A DNA stretch of 64,000 bases, taken from Deinandra increscens subsp. villosa. Taxonomy: Eukaryota > Streptophyta > Magnoliopsida > Asterales > Asteraceae. Below, piece by piece: positions 1 to 12,720 of this stretch (the stretch's first letter is position 1; each line of letters starts with the position of its first letter). The notes below the pieces were generated by a model. It ran no database searches. It saw only the letters and a program-made list of their open reading frames with translations, and was not told the origin of the DNA. Location: assembly GCA_039602395.1 (NCBI GenBank), contig JBCNJP010000012.1:28630454-28694453 (forward strand). Direction: 5' to 3'. Both the position numbers and the translations under genes were made by a program.

Positions 1-1465
1 ATTATAGATGATTATCAACTAACAATGTGTTAGGACTTCTACATAAATTCATGATTATTTTATATCTAATAACACATAGTGTTAAGACTTTTAATGTTTA
101 GCCATTTTTATGTCTTTTAGTTTTTAGATCTACTAACACTTTGGTGTTTGGACTTTTTATGTTCATTATTATGAACAAATCTATTAACACATTGTGTTAG
201 GACATAATTATGAACAAATCTACTAACACTTCTTGGTGTTAGGACTTGAATAAAATGCAAGAAATATAAATGCAAGAAATATAAATTAATCCCTTAAGCT
301 CTTGGTTAATAACATAATTTGTACAATGATCCATCTAGTGAATCTTCAAGGTTAAACCTTAGGGGTTTTGTTCATCAAGTGTTATTAACATAAGAAAAAG
401 ATAAGAAAAGACGCATTTTATTTAGATTAAGTGTAGAGAAAATGGTGGGTTTTAGTCAAGACTTTTTGGGTGTTTCTTGGGGGTTATAATATGTATAAAA
501 ATATAGAGAAAAAGGAGGTTCAGAAGGCTCACAAGGGGGTTGATTTGTGTATGCCGTGAAAGAGGAAGAGGGTGGCGACGGTTGGTGGCCGATGGCGGTG
601 CTACGGCGGGAGGTGCTGGTTGTCGGCAAGGCAAGAGAGGAGGGGGAAGGCTCCTTGGCCGAAATTTTGAGAAAGAGGGAGAAAGAAGAGAAGTGGTGTG
701 CTTTAAAGTGGAGGTGAAAGGCTTTATTTATAGTGGGAATTGGTGGTTGAGTTTAGTGGTACTGATGGAGGGTGATGTGTAAGTTTTCTTGCCAAAGATA
801 TTAAGTGGTGGTGGTGGAGGATGGTGTGTAAGGATCTTGGCCACATTAATTTAAATGGTGCTTGGTGTAAAGCTTAATCTAGTTGAAAGGCAATTCTATT
901 AATCCAAGTTGTAGGTTAAAGTTTTTATAAATTTTGTATAAGTAACCTACTAGTTATGGAGGATCTAATATAATAAGTTTTTATAAAATCCTAAGTAACG
1001 AAAACTAGTTGTGTTCATGTTTTTTATCAAAACTACAAAGGTGATGAGTTTGAAAACAATAACACACTGCGTCGTTTATTTATTTACATAATGTTTTATG
1101 TAATAAGGCTTTTAATACACGAGTGTTTAACAAAGTAGGCCCGTTCTTTCACGTGTTTTAAATAATTAAATCGCTTAAAAGTTTGGCGTGTCATTGATGT
1201 AGTTTCATGACACTGGTTTTTAAGAAAAATATGAAATGTACATTTTTATATTTGCTTTCTTATATTAAAATTCCATAAATTGTTATATGATGTTTTCTAT
1301 ATGTTACGGGTATACCTTTGCAAAACAAACGCGGGGATTATCTCGGTTGGATTTCTCATGAATAATTGTATTTAATAGTCAAATTAAATAAAGTAATGCA
1401 CGTCTTTAACAAAATTATAAAGTCAAAGCAACGCGTTGACCTTGAAATTTTTTCGGGTTGTCACA
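1..1465 (-). repeat. LTR (partial), chromovirus-like Ty3/gypsy, left copy
   Basis: This is the window-edge part of a long LTR. Its inner edge is marked by TTGTCACA at 1458-1465, followed by a C-run that on the minus strand reads as a polypurine tract, so this is the 3' LTR of a minus-strand element. It is colinear with 32508-33492, including the GTGTTAGGAC-type repeats. The ORF-like stretches at 452-782 have no support as genes. The other end of the LTR lies outside the window. Confidence 0.75.
15..245. repeat. Array of palindromic CTAACAC/GTGTTAG motifs
   Basis: About five copies of a near-palindrome of the form CTAACAcaatGTGTTAGGAC occur roughly 50 bp apart within the LTR. The same array is present at 32465-32670 in the sister LTR. 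It is a short intra-LTR repeat of unknown role. Confidence 0.6.
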
Positions 1466-4400
1466 TTCCCCCCCTATTAAGAGAATTTCGTCCCGAAATT
1501 CAGTTGATGTCGATTGATGGCGCTGCATCAGTGGATAATTTAATGGTAATTCTGTCTAATTTGGTTCTCGCATACCCATATGACTTTTTGATCATTGATA
1601 ATGGTTTCAGTGATTTATCACGTTGGGAGCGTGATTCTGATTCGATTGCTCAGATCATGGGATTCTTGATTGTTGTGATTTCCAAAGAAATGGGGTTGAT
1701 AGGCAAACCACTATAGTTTGATAAAAAGATGAGGATTGGACACACAGATGAATGTGGTTATGAGTTTGAAGGTTTTGGGTAAGTCATGATTATTCCTGAA
1801 TGGACTCTACCAGGATTTTCATGCAGTTCAGATTACAATTATGTGTGCACCCATAATTTTGATTTGCCTTGCATGACCAGCCTAGGCTTTGCTTATTCTT
1901 GAGTTTTCAATTTTTGTCGGAATATGATATGTGTCGTGGATAACATGGATTTTGGAAAAGTTTAGGTTGGTTAGTTGTGAGACAGGATCTTCCTAGGAGT
2001 TCTAATGATGGCAGTGCGGGTTGACTCCACTTTCTGGGTATTGCAGTCTAAGTTCTCACTAGGATCTGGATAGGATGGGGTTTGTACGCCACTAGTCCAA
2101 TCCGTTCCAGGATTCTAAGGGACCAATGTAACGAGGATTAGGACTTCCTCGCTTTCTAGACCTAGTTATTTCTGTTTGAGGAAGAATTCATTATAAGGTT
2201 TTTAAACCCTCTTATAGATTCTAGGGGCTCACGTCTATCATTAACTTAGTTCTCCTAGAAATTACATATGGCTTTCAAAAGGTTCTGAAATTGGAAAGGT
2301 CTCCCTAGTAGTCTCATGAACTATCTCTGGACCAGTCAGTTGGCTATTACAGGCTTCGGTCCAGCAAAGGGGCTGGACAAAACTTTCTTCCACATGGGGC
2401 TTCGAAAAGGTGCAACTGGATGCTTATGTGATAGCTACTGCTGTAAGAGATTTAGTTGGTGATAAATGATCTTCCTAATCATTTTCGAAGTTAATACCCA
2501 AGCAAAAAACATATCTTCCAATGTTTGATTTGTCCCATCGCTTTGGCCATCATTCTAGGGATGGTAGGCAATACTCGTATCCAAGTGAGTTCTCAAAGCT
2601 TTCTATAATGACTGTCAGGACCTTGAAGTTAAATGACTATCTCGCTCAGAGATGATTGGAAAATGGGATGTCGTGTTGCTTGACAACCTCTTTCAGATAG
2701 ATTACAGTACGTCATACCATTATCCGCAGGAACGCACAGATTTCTTCAGTTGATCAATTAGTACCCAAATGGTATCTCAACTGGAATGAGTCCTTCGGAT
2801 GCTTTGCGATAATTCCTTAGAGTTGAGTTCCCTTTTCCATTGGGTGTCTAGGGTTACATTAGTACATCGGAATTTTCCTATATTCGACTTTATTCTTTTA
2901 ATACATCAAGTGCTTGATGACACGGGTAGAGATTTCAGTCCTCAGGTTAGGTCACCAATAACCGTGATACGTCTTATATGATCCAGTATGGATGGAAACA
3001 CCAAGTTTCGTGTGCGTCACCCAAAAACTAGGTTCTTCACGGTTTCCTTGTTAGGCACCCTAGAGTAACAAATTTCAACGAGGTTTTCCATAGTTTGACT
3101 CTCCATGCCATGCAGTCATTCTTCCTTAGTTTCTCATCCTTGAGAGCTTCGAGTTAAGTGTAGCGTAATTGTGACGTGAGACTGACACAACTCCATGAGG
3201 TGAGGTTATTATGAACGGTCGTACTGAGTGCTCGAACTCGAGGTGGCTTAATACGTTCCTTCCTATCTGGGGCGTCGTAGACGACGTTAGCCCTACCAGA
3301 TCTCGCAATCATAACCATCGAGTAGCTCAAACCATCGTCGTTGTCCTATGCTTAACTCCTAGAATCTGTTGAGGTTCTTATGGTCAGTGTATACGATACA
3401 CTTTCCTCCCTATAGGTAGTGCCTCCAATCCTTAGAGTAACCATTACGGCTCCATGCACTAAGTCATGGGTTGTACGTGAATCTTCAGTTGTCGAGAGGA
3501 GTAGGCGATGAATTTCTCTCTAAGTCAAAATGGTTTTGGGTGGTTGGGCAATTTTGAAGGGGTTCTTCGTGGATCTATGGTAGTAGCCAGCGAGACCTAA
3601 GTGTTTCAGATTTCTAACGGGGTTAAGGGAGTGCTCTAATTCTTCATGGTTTTGACTCTTATACAGATCGACTTAGATATCTCGGTTGTCGATCACATCT
3701 CCTATGAAATGTACCCACATGAATCCAAAATGTCACATTTGGAGAATTTCGCATACCATTTTACTTCCAAGCAACTCTGGGAAAAGTATTAGATGTTGCT
3801 TATGTTTATCCTTACTACAGGAGTAGGTTAGGATATATTTGATGATAAAAAGTTTATTCCTATATGGGTTTGCACTCTAGGTTCACTAGTCTATGAACAT
3901 GGCTGGTACGTTCGTCTAATCGGAAGGCATAACTAGAAACTAATAGCGACAATGACGAGTCCTAAATGTCGTCTTGGAAATGTCTTCCTCATAACCTCTA
4001 AGCTGGTGGTAGCCTGATTCTTATTAGATCTATGAGTAGAGTTTTGACCTTAGCAATTGGTCGAGCTGATAGTCAATTCTTAGGAATGGATAGCAGTCTT
4101 CACTGATAGTTTGTTCCACTCACGACAATCGACACACTACCGAAACGTTCATCCTTCTTTATGGAAAACAGGACCAGGACTTTGCACGATGAAGGGTTCT
4201 GCCTAATGAATCCTTTGTCTTGTAGTTCCTATAACGGATTAGACAACTCTTACATCTCGGTCGGTGTGACTACGTATGGTGATCAGGAAAACTGGTGCGG
4301 CTGTAGGCACCAAGTCGATATGGGGTTCCACTTGTCTAGGCTTGGGTATACGAGGAAAAATCTTTAGGGAAGACCCCAAGAATTCTCCGAATGGACGGTA

Positions 4401-6147
4401 CATCCTTAAGTAGCCTCTTCTTAAATTTTCTTCTTAGCAACATGACATCCTCCCTGGACTTTATGCCGGAAATAACATTTAGCTTGGTTCCACTCTTCTC
4501 ACTTAGAGTTCACCAGTTACCAGCAGTATCCCGCGTACCTTCCTAAGGAAAACAATCTATGCGCGAGTTGTTGACGACCATTGCATTCCAAATAGTGATG
4601 CCAAACTTTCTAGTATGACAAGCATCAATTCGATGTCGAACGAATGATCTAACTGTCCTAGTGATCAACTTTGTGTGTTCTTGGTGGCTTAAGTAAGCTT
4701 ATCGATAACTAGTCCTACGGAGTACTTAGTGTCTAGGGTAGGAGGGAAAAGTTTAGCTAAGGGACTAAAATCAATAGACACAAGGATCCTAGAGGCTCTG
4801 GTAACGAGTAGATTCTAAGCATGTCGGTCGATTAAGGAGATACGTACCCGTGACAAGGTCGGGGTATCGTCAAGCAAATCCTATGTTGATGACAAATGCT
4901 CTACCTCGAGCTTCCTTAGCATTCCTGATCCTTGACATCTGGATAATTCTTCCTGAGACGTCTTGTAAGTCCATATGCATTAAGTTATGGGCGCGTAAAC
5001 ATTGGCCACTACTTTGGACGTTGGATATTTCTTAACAAGGTGGTCGGGTACTTGTCACCATCACACCCATAACTGATGTAGGTTCTCTGTGTACAACTTC
5101 GTTGTTGTAGGCTTGTCTCCTGACGCATAGCTTGATAAGTCCGATCAGGTTCCAGACGAATAGCATTTTGGAGCGTCGTTAAGTTGGATGGAATTAATAC
5201 ACATAAGAGAAATTTTTCGTAATTTCAATAGTGTCGTTAGGTGTACGGACAAGTGGTGTTTTTCCTAGATGGAAGGCGGGGGTTGCTAAGTCATGGTCGC
5301 AGGCTGCTTGATCCATTCTATGCGTAAGTACAAAAAAATGGTTTTATCTCGTGAGTTCATCGCGCAAGCATGCCTCGTGTTAGAGGTGTTGGTCCATCAA
5401 CTAGGCATGATCCTCGTCTTAGTAATGTGTCCTTTAAACGTCTCGATTTGCAAGCTATGACGTAGGTCGTTGGTATGGGTGCGAGTTCTCCAAAACTCGT
5501 GAACGCTTGGAATATTCTCCTTATATCTTGGCGGGGAGTTAAGTATCCAATCTTAATGGCGGGCATTTTCCAATTACTGCCGCTTAGCAGCAGTTTCAGC
5601 AAGAGAGAGGAATAAAGAGAAAAAGAGAGAGAAAAAGAGAGAGAGAGAGAGAAATCGCTTCTCGATGTAGTATGAAGGCAGAATTCCTAGGTGTGAGCAT
5701 CATCACCAAAGGGGTCGTCAATCGGATGTGATGCAGGAGGTATGTACGAAGTTGTTTATATAAAACAAGTACAACAGGAGTAGCTTCTATAGACGCAACA
5801 ACATTGTTCGTTGTGTGACTAGCCAGTCTATGGCTCGTATGCGTCTTTCTGTTTGTTGATGTCAGCGTTGGAGACTGATGTGTACTGAGGAGACGTCCAT
5901 GTCTCGAGTGTTGAGGGTGAGTGTTCGTACTCATACTTAGGGATTAGACAGAATAGTGATAGTAGGGGTAGACAAGGTTGTGACAAATTTCCAGCGTCAT
6001 AAAACAGTTTTTAAGAAAGTAAGCACGTATATAGGCATGATGGATGCAACATCGAGTGCACACGCAAATGAGTCTAAGAGAGCAGGGTTATAGTCTAGGT
6101 CCTACTGGTGCAACCTAGTTCGCTATAACCACGGCTCTGATACCAAT
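1466..6147 (-). pseudogene. Decayed internal region of chromovirus-like Ty3/gypsy, copy 1
   Basis: No long ORF survives, but minus-strand translation shows pol relics. An RT block around 4240-3700 begins with a recognisable KGFIRQNPSS stretch and runs through a degraded DLRSGYH-like region. An RNase H block around 3440-3270 retains YTDHKNL and RQRRWFELL. Many stops interrupt all frames. A GA-rich run lies at 5596-5655. The primer-binding site for initiator Met tRNA is visible on the minus strand at about 6132-6147 (TGGTATCAGAGCC). Region 4141-6147 has no counterpart in copy 2. The decay looks ancient compared with the nested elements. Lineage (Tekay/Del-like) is inferred from the RNase H style. 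Confidence 0.75.
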
Positions 6148-7720
6148 CGTCACACCCTGAACTTTCGGGAACGTAGGCGCGTGGCGTTATGAAATCATAG
6201 TCGTGGATATATTGAACGACCTCAAAATGATTAAACAAAAGGAGATGTTTTGATTTATAAACAATATCTTACAAGTTGCGGCGGAAACTAGTGATAGTAA
6301 AACAATGATTGTAAAGTACAAAAGTTGGGTTAGAAAAGTATGATGATTCCAAATTGACAATATGTGATGAAAGCTCCAAATGCGCTAAGTGTTGACTATG
6401 ACACCAAACATAATGCATGTCCTAATGATGTATGTCATTCCAAGCAAGCATCAACTAAGTACTTAAGAACTCATGAGCTTCAAAGTCAACATAATGTTGG
6501 TGAGTTCACAGGTTTATCGACTTAATAATGAGTTGTCAAAAGTTTAAAGCATACAAGGTTATGGACTCGTGTGACTCAAGTTTTACACAGTTTGATGAAA
6601 GATTTGTGCATGTCAATGTTTGCACTGTTTAATGAAATACTTGTGCACATCAAGGTTTGCACGGTTTGATGAAAGTTTTTGCACGCCAAGGTTTGCGCTG
6701 TTTAATGAATGACTTGTGCACACAAAGGTTTGCATGGTTTGTCATTATTCGGCTTACTGTTATTGTTGTTGTTGTTGTAACGATCTCACATGAACCTCAA
6801 ATTTGAATACTAACAGATTACCCACTCTTGTTAATCCCGAGAAATACTGATCGGAGCAGAAGAACTGACATGTACCCCTTGACATTTACCGGAGTCAGGA
6901 TTGGAGCGACCAACCAGAACAGGGGCGTCAACCCAAATAGATCTATTCACTAGTTATCGTTTCGTACTTGAATTAATCGAATTCAACTAATAGTGGGATT
7001 CAACTGTACAGACGTTTATAACGAAATGTACCTTTGTTTGGGATACGTAAAAGAACTTCTAACCATTACCTCGGTAGAGTTAACCATAATGTCAAGTAAA
7101 AGTTTATTTGTTTGATTCATGAATGATCCCCCAAGATACTAAAAATAGTTTAAAAGAAAGGGGCATTGTATACAAGTCGAAAAAGAATGTATAAAGTTTA
7201 ATGTTTCATGAATTCTACCCCATATGATAAAACAGTAAAAAAAGGGGCCGTGAAACTCACCTGATCAAGGTGAATGGATGTAACGTATCGCGCAAGATAT
7301 GATAGCAAGTACATAACGTCCTAATAATAAGACAATGCATAAAGGTCTCAATCAATTGAGTAACAATTAGTCACCCAAGTGATACCGGTCAAGTCTTGAT
7401 GTATAATCCCGTTTGTATTCGTTTGAAAAAAAAACCCGATCGTTAGTATTTATTGTTCAAATAAATACGTATGTTTAATGATTATATTTAAGTTTAAATA
7501 AATATAAAGGAAACGTCATAAAATCAAAATAATTCATTTAAAAAAATATATCAATCAAGTTTTGAACATTGGTTTAAATAATATTGTCTATTATTATTCT
7601 TATCTTTCGATTGAATGTATATGTATGCTTCTAGTTATAATTTCCGATTACGACAAGTTATAAAATAACTATTGTTTGTTGAAAACTTTGGTCATAATTA
7701 TTGTCAACTAATTATATTTA

Positions 7721-8081
7721 GGAAAAATGGATTTTAATAATACAAATTTTACCTTGTTGGCGGATAATAATACGACTTTTGAAATTTCCTCACAATAATA
7801 CGAGTTTTATCGGTATTGGATTCTAATGATACACCGTTAGTTTTTTACTAACGGTGTTAGTCAGTTGCCTACGTGGCAGGTGCCACGTCAGGTGCCACGT
7901 AGGAGGAAAAACAGTCCACGTCAGGTGCCACGTAGCAAAAAACTAACACCGTTAGTAAAAAAACTAACGGATATCATTAGAATCCAATACCCACAAAACT
8001 CGTATTATTGTGAGGAAATTTCAAAACTCGAATTATTATCCGCCAACAAGGTAAAACTTGTATATTAAAATCTATTTTTCC
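7721..8081. mobile_element. Mutator-type foldback MITE
   Basis: This 361-bp element consists of two long inverted arms: GGAAAAATGGATTTTAATAA at the left and its near reverse complement at the right. Its centre contains direct and inverted GTGCCACGT words. A perfect 9-bp TSD, TTATATTTA, lies at 7712-7720 and 8082-8090. Long TIRs with a 9-bp TSD are typical of Mutator-like elements. It encodes nothing; the small ORF across the right arm is a by-product of the palindrome. Confidence 0.88.
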
Positions 8082-8133
8082 TTATATTTAACTTACAAGA
8101 ATAATCATGTCTTATTATTTCAAGTTATGAATG

Positions 8134-8134
<1 letters not shown>

Positions 8135-8189
<55 letters not shown>
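8135..8189. repeat. (TA)n microsatellite
   Basis: An uninterrupted TA dinucleotide run inside the shared LTR. Confidence 0.95.
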
Positions 8190-8191
<2 letters not shown>

Positions 8192-8872
8192 TTAGTTAAG
8201 GTTTATAATTATTGTTTAACTATTATAAGTAACTAATTTTATGAGTTTTAGTAATCCATAAGCTTTAAAACTCTTTTGATAATTATATGATAGAAAAATA
8301 ATTTTCTAAAATTTATAACGTCGTAAAACAATTCCGTTTATTGTTTAACCGTTCGAAAACGTGTACGCTTCTGATAAATATACGAAATGTTTAGTTTCGA
8401 GTCTAAATATTTAATGTTCCAATGATAATAGAAATCTTTTTAATATTTTATTAACTAAAATATTTATTTCTATTTTTAGAAGCGTAGTAACCGTTTTTGT
8501 TTATAAAATGGTTTATGACACCTGGGCTTTATAACATTCAGTTAAATGTTTAAAGTATATTTTCTAGTCATTTGAAAGATCAAAATATAATGGTTTGGTC
8601 GGTTTGACATTAACTTGCAAATATTGTGTTTTAGCGTTGCGTATATCGCGTATTTATCCCGGTTTTCTTACTACGTAACGTCCCTTCATTTTGATCACTT
8701 TGGTTTATCAAAAACACTGAAAATATTTATCAAAATAAGCTTAAGCTTAGATCTGGTCCAACTTATATTTTTATAATATTTTGATGTTAAAATCATGTTT
8801 TTAACTTACCAAAATCATCTTTTTGTATCTAAGCTTTTCGAGGAAAGTTCCAAGGTTTATAAATATACTTTG

Positions 8873-9579
8873 TGTTTTGGCTAAAAATTATAAGGCAATT
8901 TTAAGTAACCAAATCCGTTTGTGAGAATGGTGCCTAGAATGAAAAATTTATGAAAGAATGTAAAACAGTATTAATTCAAGGAAAAGATAGATGAAATGTA
9001 AACACAATCAACGAATTCCCAGGATGCAAGCAAGAACACAGAGATTTGTATGGCGGAAAAAGCCCTTAATCCCTGGATGTCTCCAAGGACCGCGGGCATA
9101 AAAAAACCCCGAGCAACAATAACACACGTTGCTATTTTTTTCCACTGAAAATAATTCAAGTACAATGGTTTGCGGTTGTAGCTAAGTGAGTGTGAGTGAG
9201 TACAAGTGTTGGTAAATTATGAAAATGAGACGTAAGCCGCCTATTAATACATGGATAACCTAACTAACTCCCCGAGATTCCTGGGATCTTCTCTCTAACG
9301 GTATTTGATCGTTATAGACCGAGTATTCTGGCGTGTCTTCATCTCCACGCGTCTTCTAGCTCGAGACTAAGTCCAAGTGACCGTTGCTTGACCTTTTACA
9401 CCTGGCTATCGATCAAACAAAGTCAAAATAAATCGTTAGTAACGATGCCTGAGCATGTTGGGTGACCGAGCATGATGGGATCAAGCAGTATAAACCAGTA
9501 TCCCCTGGATGCATGACATCCTGGGACACAAATCTAATAAAAGGTATCGAAAATGTAGAGATAAATTCAAGGCATAACA
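8873..9579 (-). repeat. 3' LTR of the Tat-lineage gypsy
   Basis: This 707-bp repeat starts TGTTTTGGC on the plus strand and ends ATAACA. It is colinear with 31631-32333 with scattered differences and small indels. It contains copies of the element's CCAGGATG/CATCCTGG word at 9018 and 9523. Confidence 0.88.
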
Positions 9580-9595
9580 ATTGCCCCCAAAATTC
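9580..9595 (-). promoter_or_regulatory. Polypurine tract of the Tat gypsy
   Basis: On the minus strand this reads GAATTTTGGGGGCAAT directly against the LTR start TGTTATGCC, which is the expected position and composition for plus-strand priming. Confidence 0.8.
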
Positions 9596-9899
9596 GCATC
9601 CTGTGGATAAGAATTCACAGCTGTGAATTTTTAAATTTTAGTGACTCATCCCCTCTACTCTAATCTTGTCCACTCATTTAGGAGTAGCTATGCCATGATC
9701 ATTACTCACGTCCTTTCACTTTTGTAACTTCCCCTCTCTTAAATAACCAACCTACAGATTGTTTTTACCCACATTGCTAGAGAGAGAGAGAAAACCGGAA
9801 TCATCATCGTCGTTCCCGTTGTCCAACTCCGATCAGGTTCCCCTTTCTTCCTTATTTCAATTTCCGAAACCGACTCTGACCAAGAGACACATCCGCCGT

Positions 9900-12132
9900 G
9901 AATCTGAGGTCACTTCTGCCGGATTAAGGACTTCTTAGACCAGAAGTTCTTGAAAAACCCTGAGCAGGAGACATGTAATTTCACTGACAACGACATTGCA
10001 ACCGTTAAAGCTTCGGGTCTACTTCCCTCTTCCGCTAAGATCCGTCCATTTGACCTCAGGTTGAGTCCGGTCTTTTCGTCCAAGACCTGGGTCTGTTTTC
10101 CTTTCGCCCCCTTCGGCATTGGCCTTTCTTACCCTTTTTCCGGTCTGTTGCCGAGTTTTTCCAGGCCACCGACCTTTCCTATGCCCAAACCCTTCCCATG
10201 GTTTGGCGCATCCTAGGTACCCTGGATTGCCTGGACTGCAGCTTTGAACCCCTGATTGGTCTGCCTGAGTTGGCCCAAGCATACGAGCTGAAATCCCACG
10301 GTTCAAACCGTTTTTTGTTCAAATCCATGTCGGTGCATCGTGCCACCCATCGTGATGAATGGAAGGGCAGGTTTTTCTTTGTGAAGCGTTCGAGAATTCC
10401 GAGGGGTAACCGGCTCCCGAAGAGATGGATTGTGCAGGGTAGGCCGACCTGCAATAGATGTTAGGATTTTATAATAAATTATTCAAATACTAACCTTGAA
10501 TGTCGTTTTTGCAGTGAAAATTTTGCAAGAAGTTGGTCTTGAGGAAGATTGTACGCAGGACAACTTGGAGAAGTTTCTCGGGTTCCCTGAATTAGAGCAG
10601 ACCTTCAGAACTGAGGATCATCCTACCTCTTCATACTACACCCCCATCATGTCTAGCTGTAAGTGTCCCTGGATTCTGTATGCTTTTTTATTTGTATTTG
10701 TTTCCTGACATCCTGGGATGTCTTTTCATCCGCTGCACCCAACTTTGATCTTGATGACATGGATGCGGTCCTTACTTCTGAGCCTGGCACCGAGGATGAT
10801 TTGCTGGTCTTAGGATCCGTGAAGACTGAGCCTACTCCACTCACCAGGATTCTGCCAACCAGAGCATCCAGTACCAAGAGAAAACTCCGAGGATCCAGCA
10901 CTGCGGCTGCCCCTAACCCCCTTTATGAGCTTTCGGCATCAGATACCGAGTTCGTCGTCCACCAGGTAGTTACCGAATATTTCTACAAGGTAGAGTAAAT
11001 TTATTAGTTTTAATATAAATACTGACCTTGGATTATTCATTTCTCTCAGGCTGCCTCCCATCTCATGGATAGTGGCGAATTCAGAATATTCTAAGACAGG
11101 GGGCAAAATATGAATCGGATCAAAATGAATTGGGTCAAAATAAATCAGGTCAAAATGGGTTGTCAAACTAACATAAAATTAACATAGATAAACATAGAAC
11201 TAATAGAAAATAAATTGTTTTTAAATAAAACTAACCCAAAATTAAATTATGGGAATAGATAGGACATAAAGTAACGAGAAATTAAGATTTGAAATCGGAA
11301 ATTCTGGCTTTTAAAAAGGACTAAAAAGTCAATTTTGAAAGAAAAATAATGTATTTATATGTGTTGTATGAAAAGATTCTTCACTAGACATTCATTTATA
11401 GGGGTAATTACCTAAAGTGCCCTTCATTTATAAAACTAATTACTAATAGTGCCCCTCACTTATTCCAAAAATGTTTAATAGCATAGCAATTTTGACTGAA
11501 CTTTTGCACAATACAACATGAGAAACTAACTTTTTATGGTTCTACGGGAGTCCACTCCCCCCCCCCCGCATACCTAAGGCATGTATCCACCACTGCTCAT
11601 GGATATTCTGGCCACCGCTGAAAAGCGAGTGGCCGATGCTGAGGCGGTAGCCAAGGTGAAAGTCTCCCAGGAATCCAAGGAAGCAGCCAAAGCCAGGCTC
11701 CTACATGATAAGGCTGTGAAAATCATAGCTAAAAATGAGAGGAAGGATGTGGAGGCAAGGACCAAGCATGAGGCTGCCCTAATGAGGATCATGGAAACGA
11801 CTAGGGCGCCTGCTCTGATTTCCATCCTGCAGGCTAGGCTAAGTATGGCGAAGGAGGCCAAGGAGCGGGGCTTCGTGAATCCCAACTGGAACCACAAGAT
11901 GTGGCTCAAGAGGCTCTGCGACATGGGTGGTAGTGTTCCTGAGGGATGTGATCTGTATGTGGCCCAGGATGTAGGGGAGTCGGACTTGGCCACGGGTGGA
12001 ACAAGCATGGAGATAGAGGTTGATCAGGCCAAGGCTCAGAATGCAGAGGGGCAAGGTGAAACTAGCAGTGATGAAGCCACAAAGGAGGGAGATGTTGGGG
12101 CTGCTGATGCAGCAGACATAGGTACCGTTTAA
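9900..12132 (+). pseudogene. Antisense ORF of the Tat gypsy (putative gypsy-type transposon domain), multi-exon, degraded
   Basis: This reads opposite to gag-pol, directly inside the 3' LTR. Exon 1 (about 9900-10435) matches the plant 'putative gypsy type transposon' domain in style: a TLPMVWRILGTLD stretch, HGSNRFLFK, then WKGRFFFVKRSRIPRGN...LPKRW. A frameshift near 10150 in a T-run splits it. Plausible introns follow with GT/AG borders: acceptor TTTTTGCAG at about 10514, donor GTAAGTGTCC near 10661, and a third exon to about 10990. The last exon (about 11570-12132) encodes an alanine- and lysine-rich coiled-coil segment (AEKRVADAEAVAKVKVS) ending with acidic repeats and a stop. An insertion or AT-rich stretch separates exons at 11090-11570. 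Tat elements are known to carry antisense ORFs; the function is unknown. Confidence 0.65.
11090..11560. other. AT-rich stretch without a gene inside the antisense ORF
   Basis: This interrupts the antisense ORF. It contains a tandem of GG(A/T)TCAAAAT-like words at 11105-11160 and ends in a C-run at 11557-11568. It is probably an intron or a small decayed insertion. No TIR or TSD was identified. Confidence 0.4.
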
Positions 12133-12317
12133 TAGCCCAAGGTCCTTGTATTTCCTTCCTTGTCTTTTGTTGAAGCAATTTTAATTTTCTTGTTTGTAAT
12201 GGTTACCGGAGGGTGTTTCCCGGTGTATATAATGCTCCACCCATGGGCTATATGTTCGTGGTCTTTGACATGCCCCATCCTGGTGTAGGCAGACGTTTTT
12301 GCTCCGACCCCAGGGTG

Positions 12318-12334
12318 GTTATATATATATATAT

Positions 12335-12373
<39 letters not shown>
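12318..12373. repeat. (TA)n microsatellite
   Basis: A TA run with one ACAC interruption, directly abutting the MITE at 12374. Confidence 0.95.
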
Positions 12374-12377
<4 letters not shown>

Positions 12378-12603
12378 GGGGTTCATTATAGACATCCCCA
12401 TAAGTGTAGACAGGTAGACACCCTATTTCACATGTGAAATTACTTTATTTCACATGTGTTTTCACATGTGAAATTTTCTGAACAATGAGAAAAAGGAAAA
12501 AATGGAAAAAGAAATTAATCATAACCATTAGATCAAGAGATCTAATGGTGAAAAAAGGTGTCTACCTGTCTACACTTATGGGGGTGTCTACAATAAACTT
12601 TTC
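12374..12603. mobile_element. MITE with inverted ends GGGTG..GTCTAC
   Basis: The left end GGGTGGGGTTCATTATAGAC and the right end GTCTACAATAAAC form inverted arms of about 50 bp that include TAAGTGTAGACAGGTAGACA and its reverse complement. The element sits between two TA runs, which fits a TA-type target. Its interior repeats CACATGTGAAAT. A related left end lies at 55455-55560. It is non-coding. Confidence 0.75.
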
Positions 12604-12720
12604 AATATATATATATATATTATATATATATATATACAAATTGTAACTATTTTTTTAGAGGGGAGTTACTGTTACGTTTGGTAGCCAATAAAAAAATTAT
12701 CAATCAATTTGGTAAGCAAT

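Larger units (their letters stand above)
6148..8872 (-). repeat. Shared LTR, part 1 (interrupted by the Tat gypsy)
   Basis: The LTR begins with CGTCACACCC (a mutated TG) right beside the tRNA primer site, so this is the 5' LTR of the minus-strand copy 1. It is cut at 8872 by the Tat-lineage element and continues at 32334. A short imperfect tandem repeat around TTTGCAC...GATGAA lies at about 6590-6740. It carries one foldback MITE. Confidence 0.75.

Noticed and set aside
1366..1716. 116-residue plus-strand ORF, with a sister at 33393-33680
   Set aside because: It crosses the LTR/internal boundary of a minus-strand gypsy. The sister copy has a different stop, and there is no domain.
7865..8068. 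67-residue ORF in the foldback element
   Set aside because: It lies inside a palindromic MITE and mirrors its arm. It is not conserved coding.
10019..10454. Minus-strand ORFs of 91 and 95 residues
   Set aside because: They are opposite the antisense ORF exon, whose plus-strand reading matches a known domain style.
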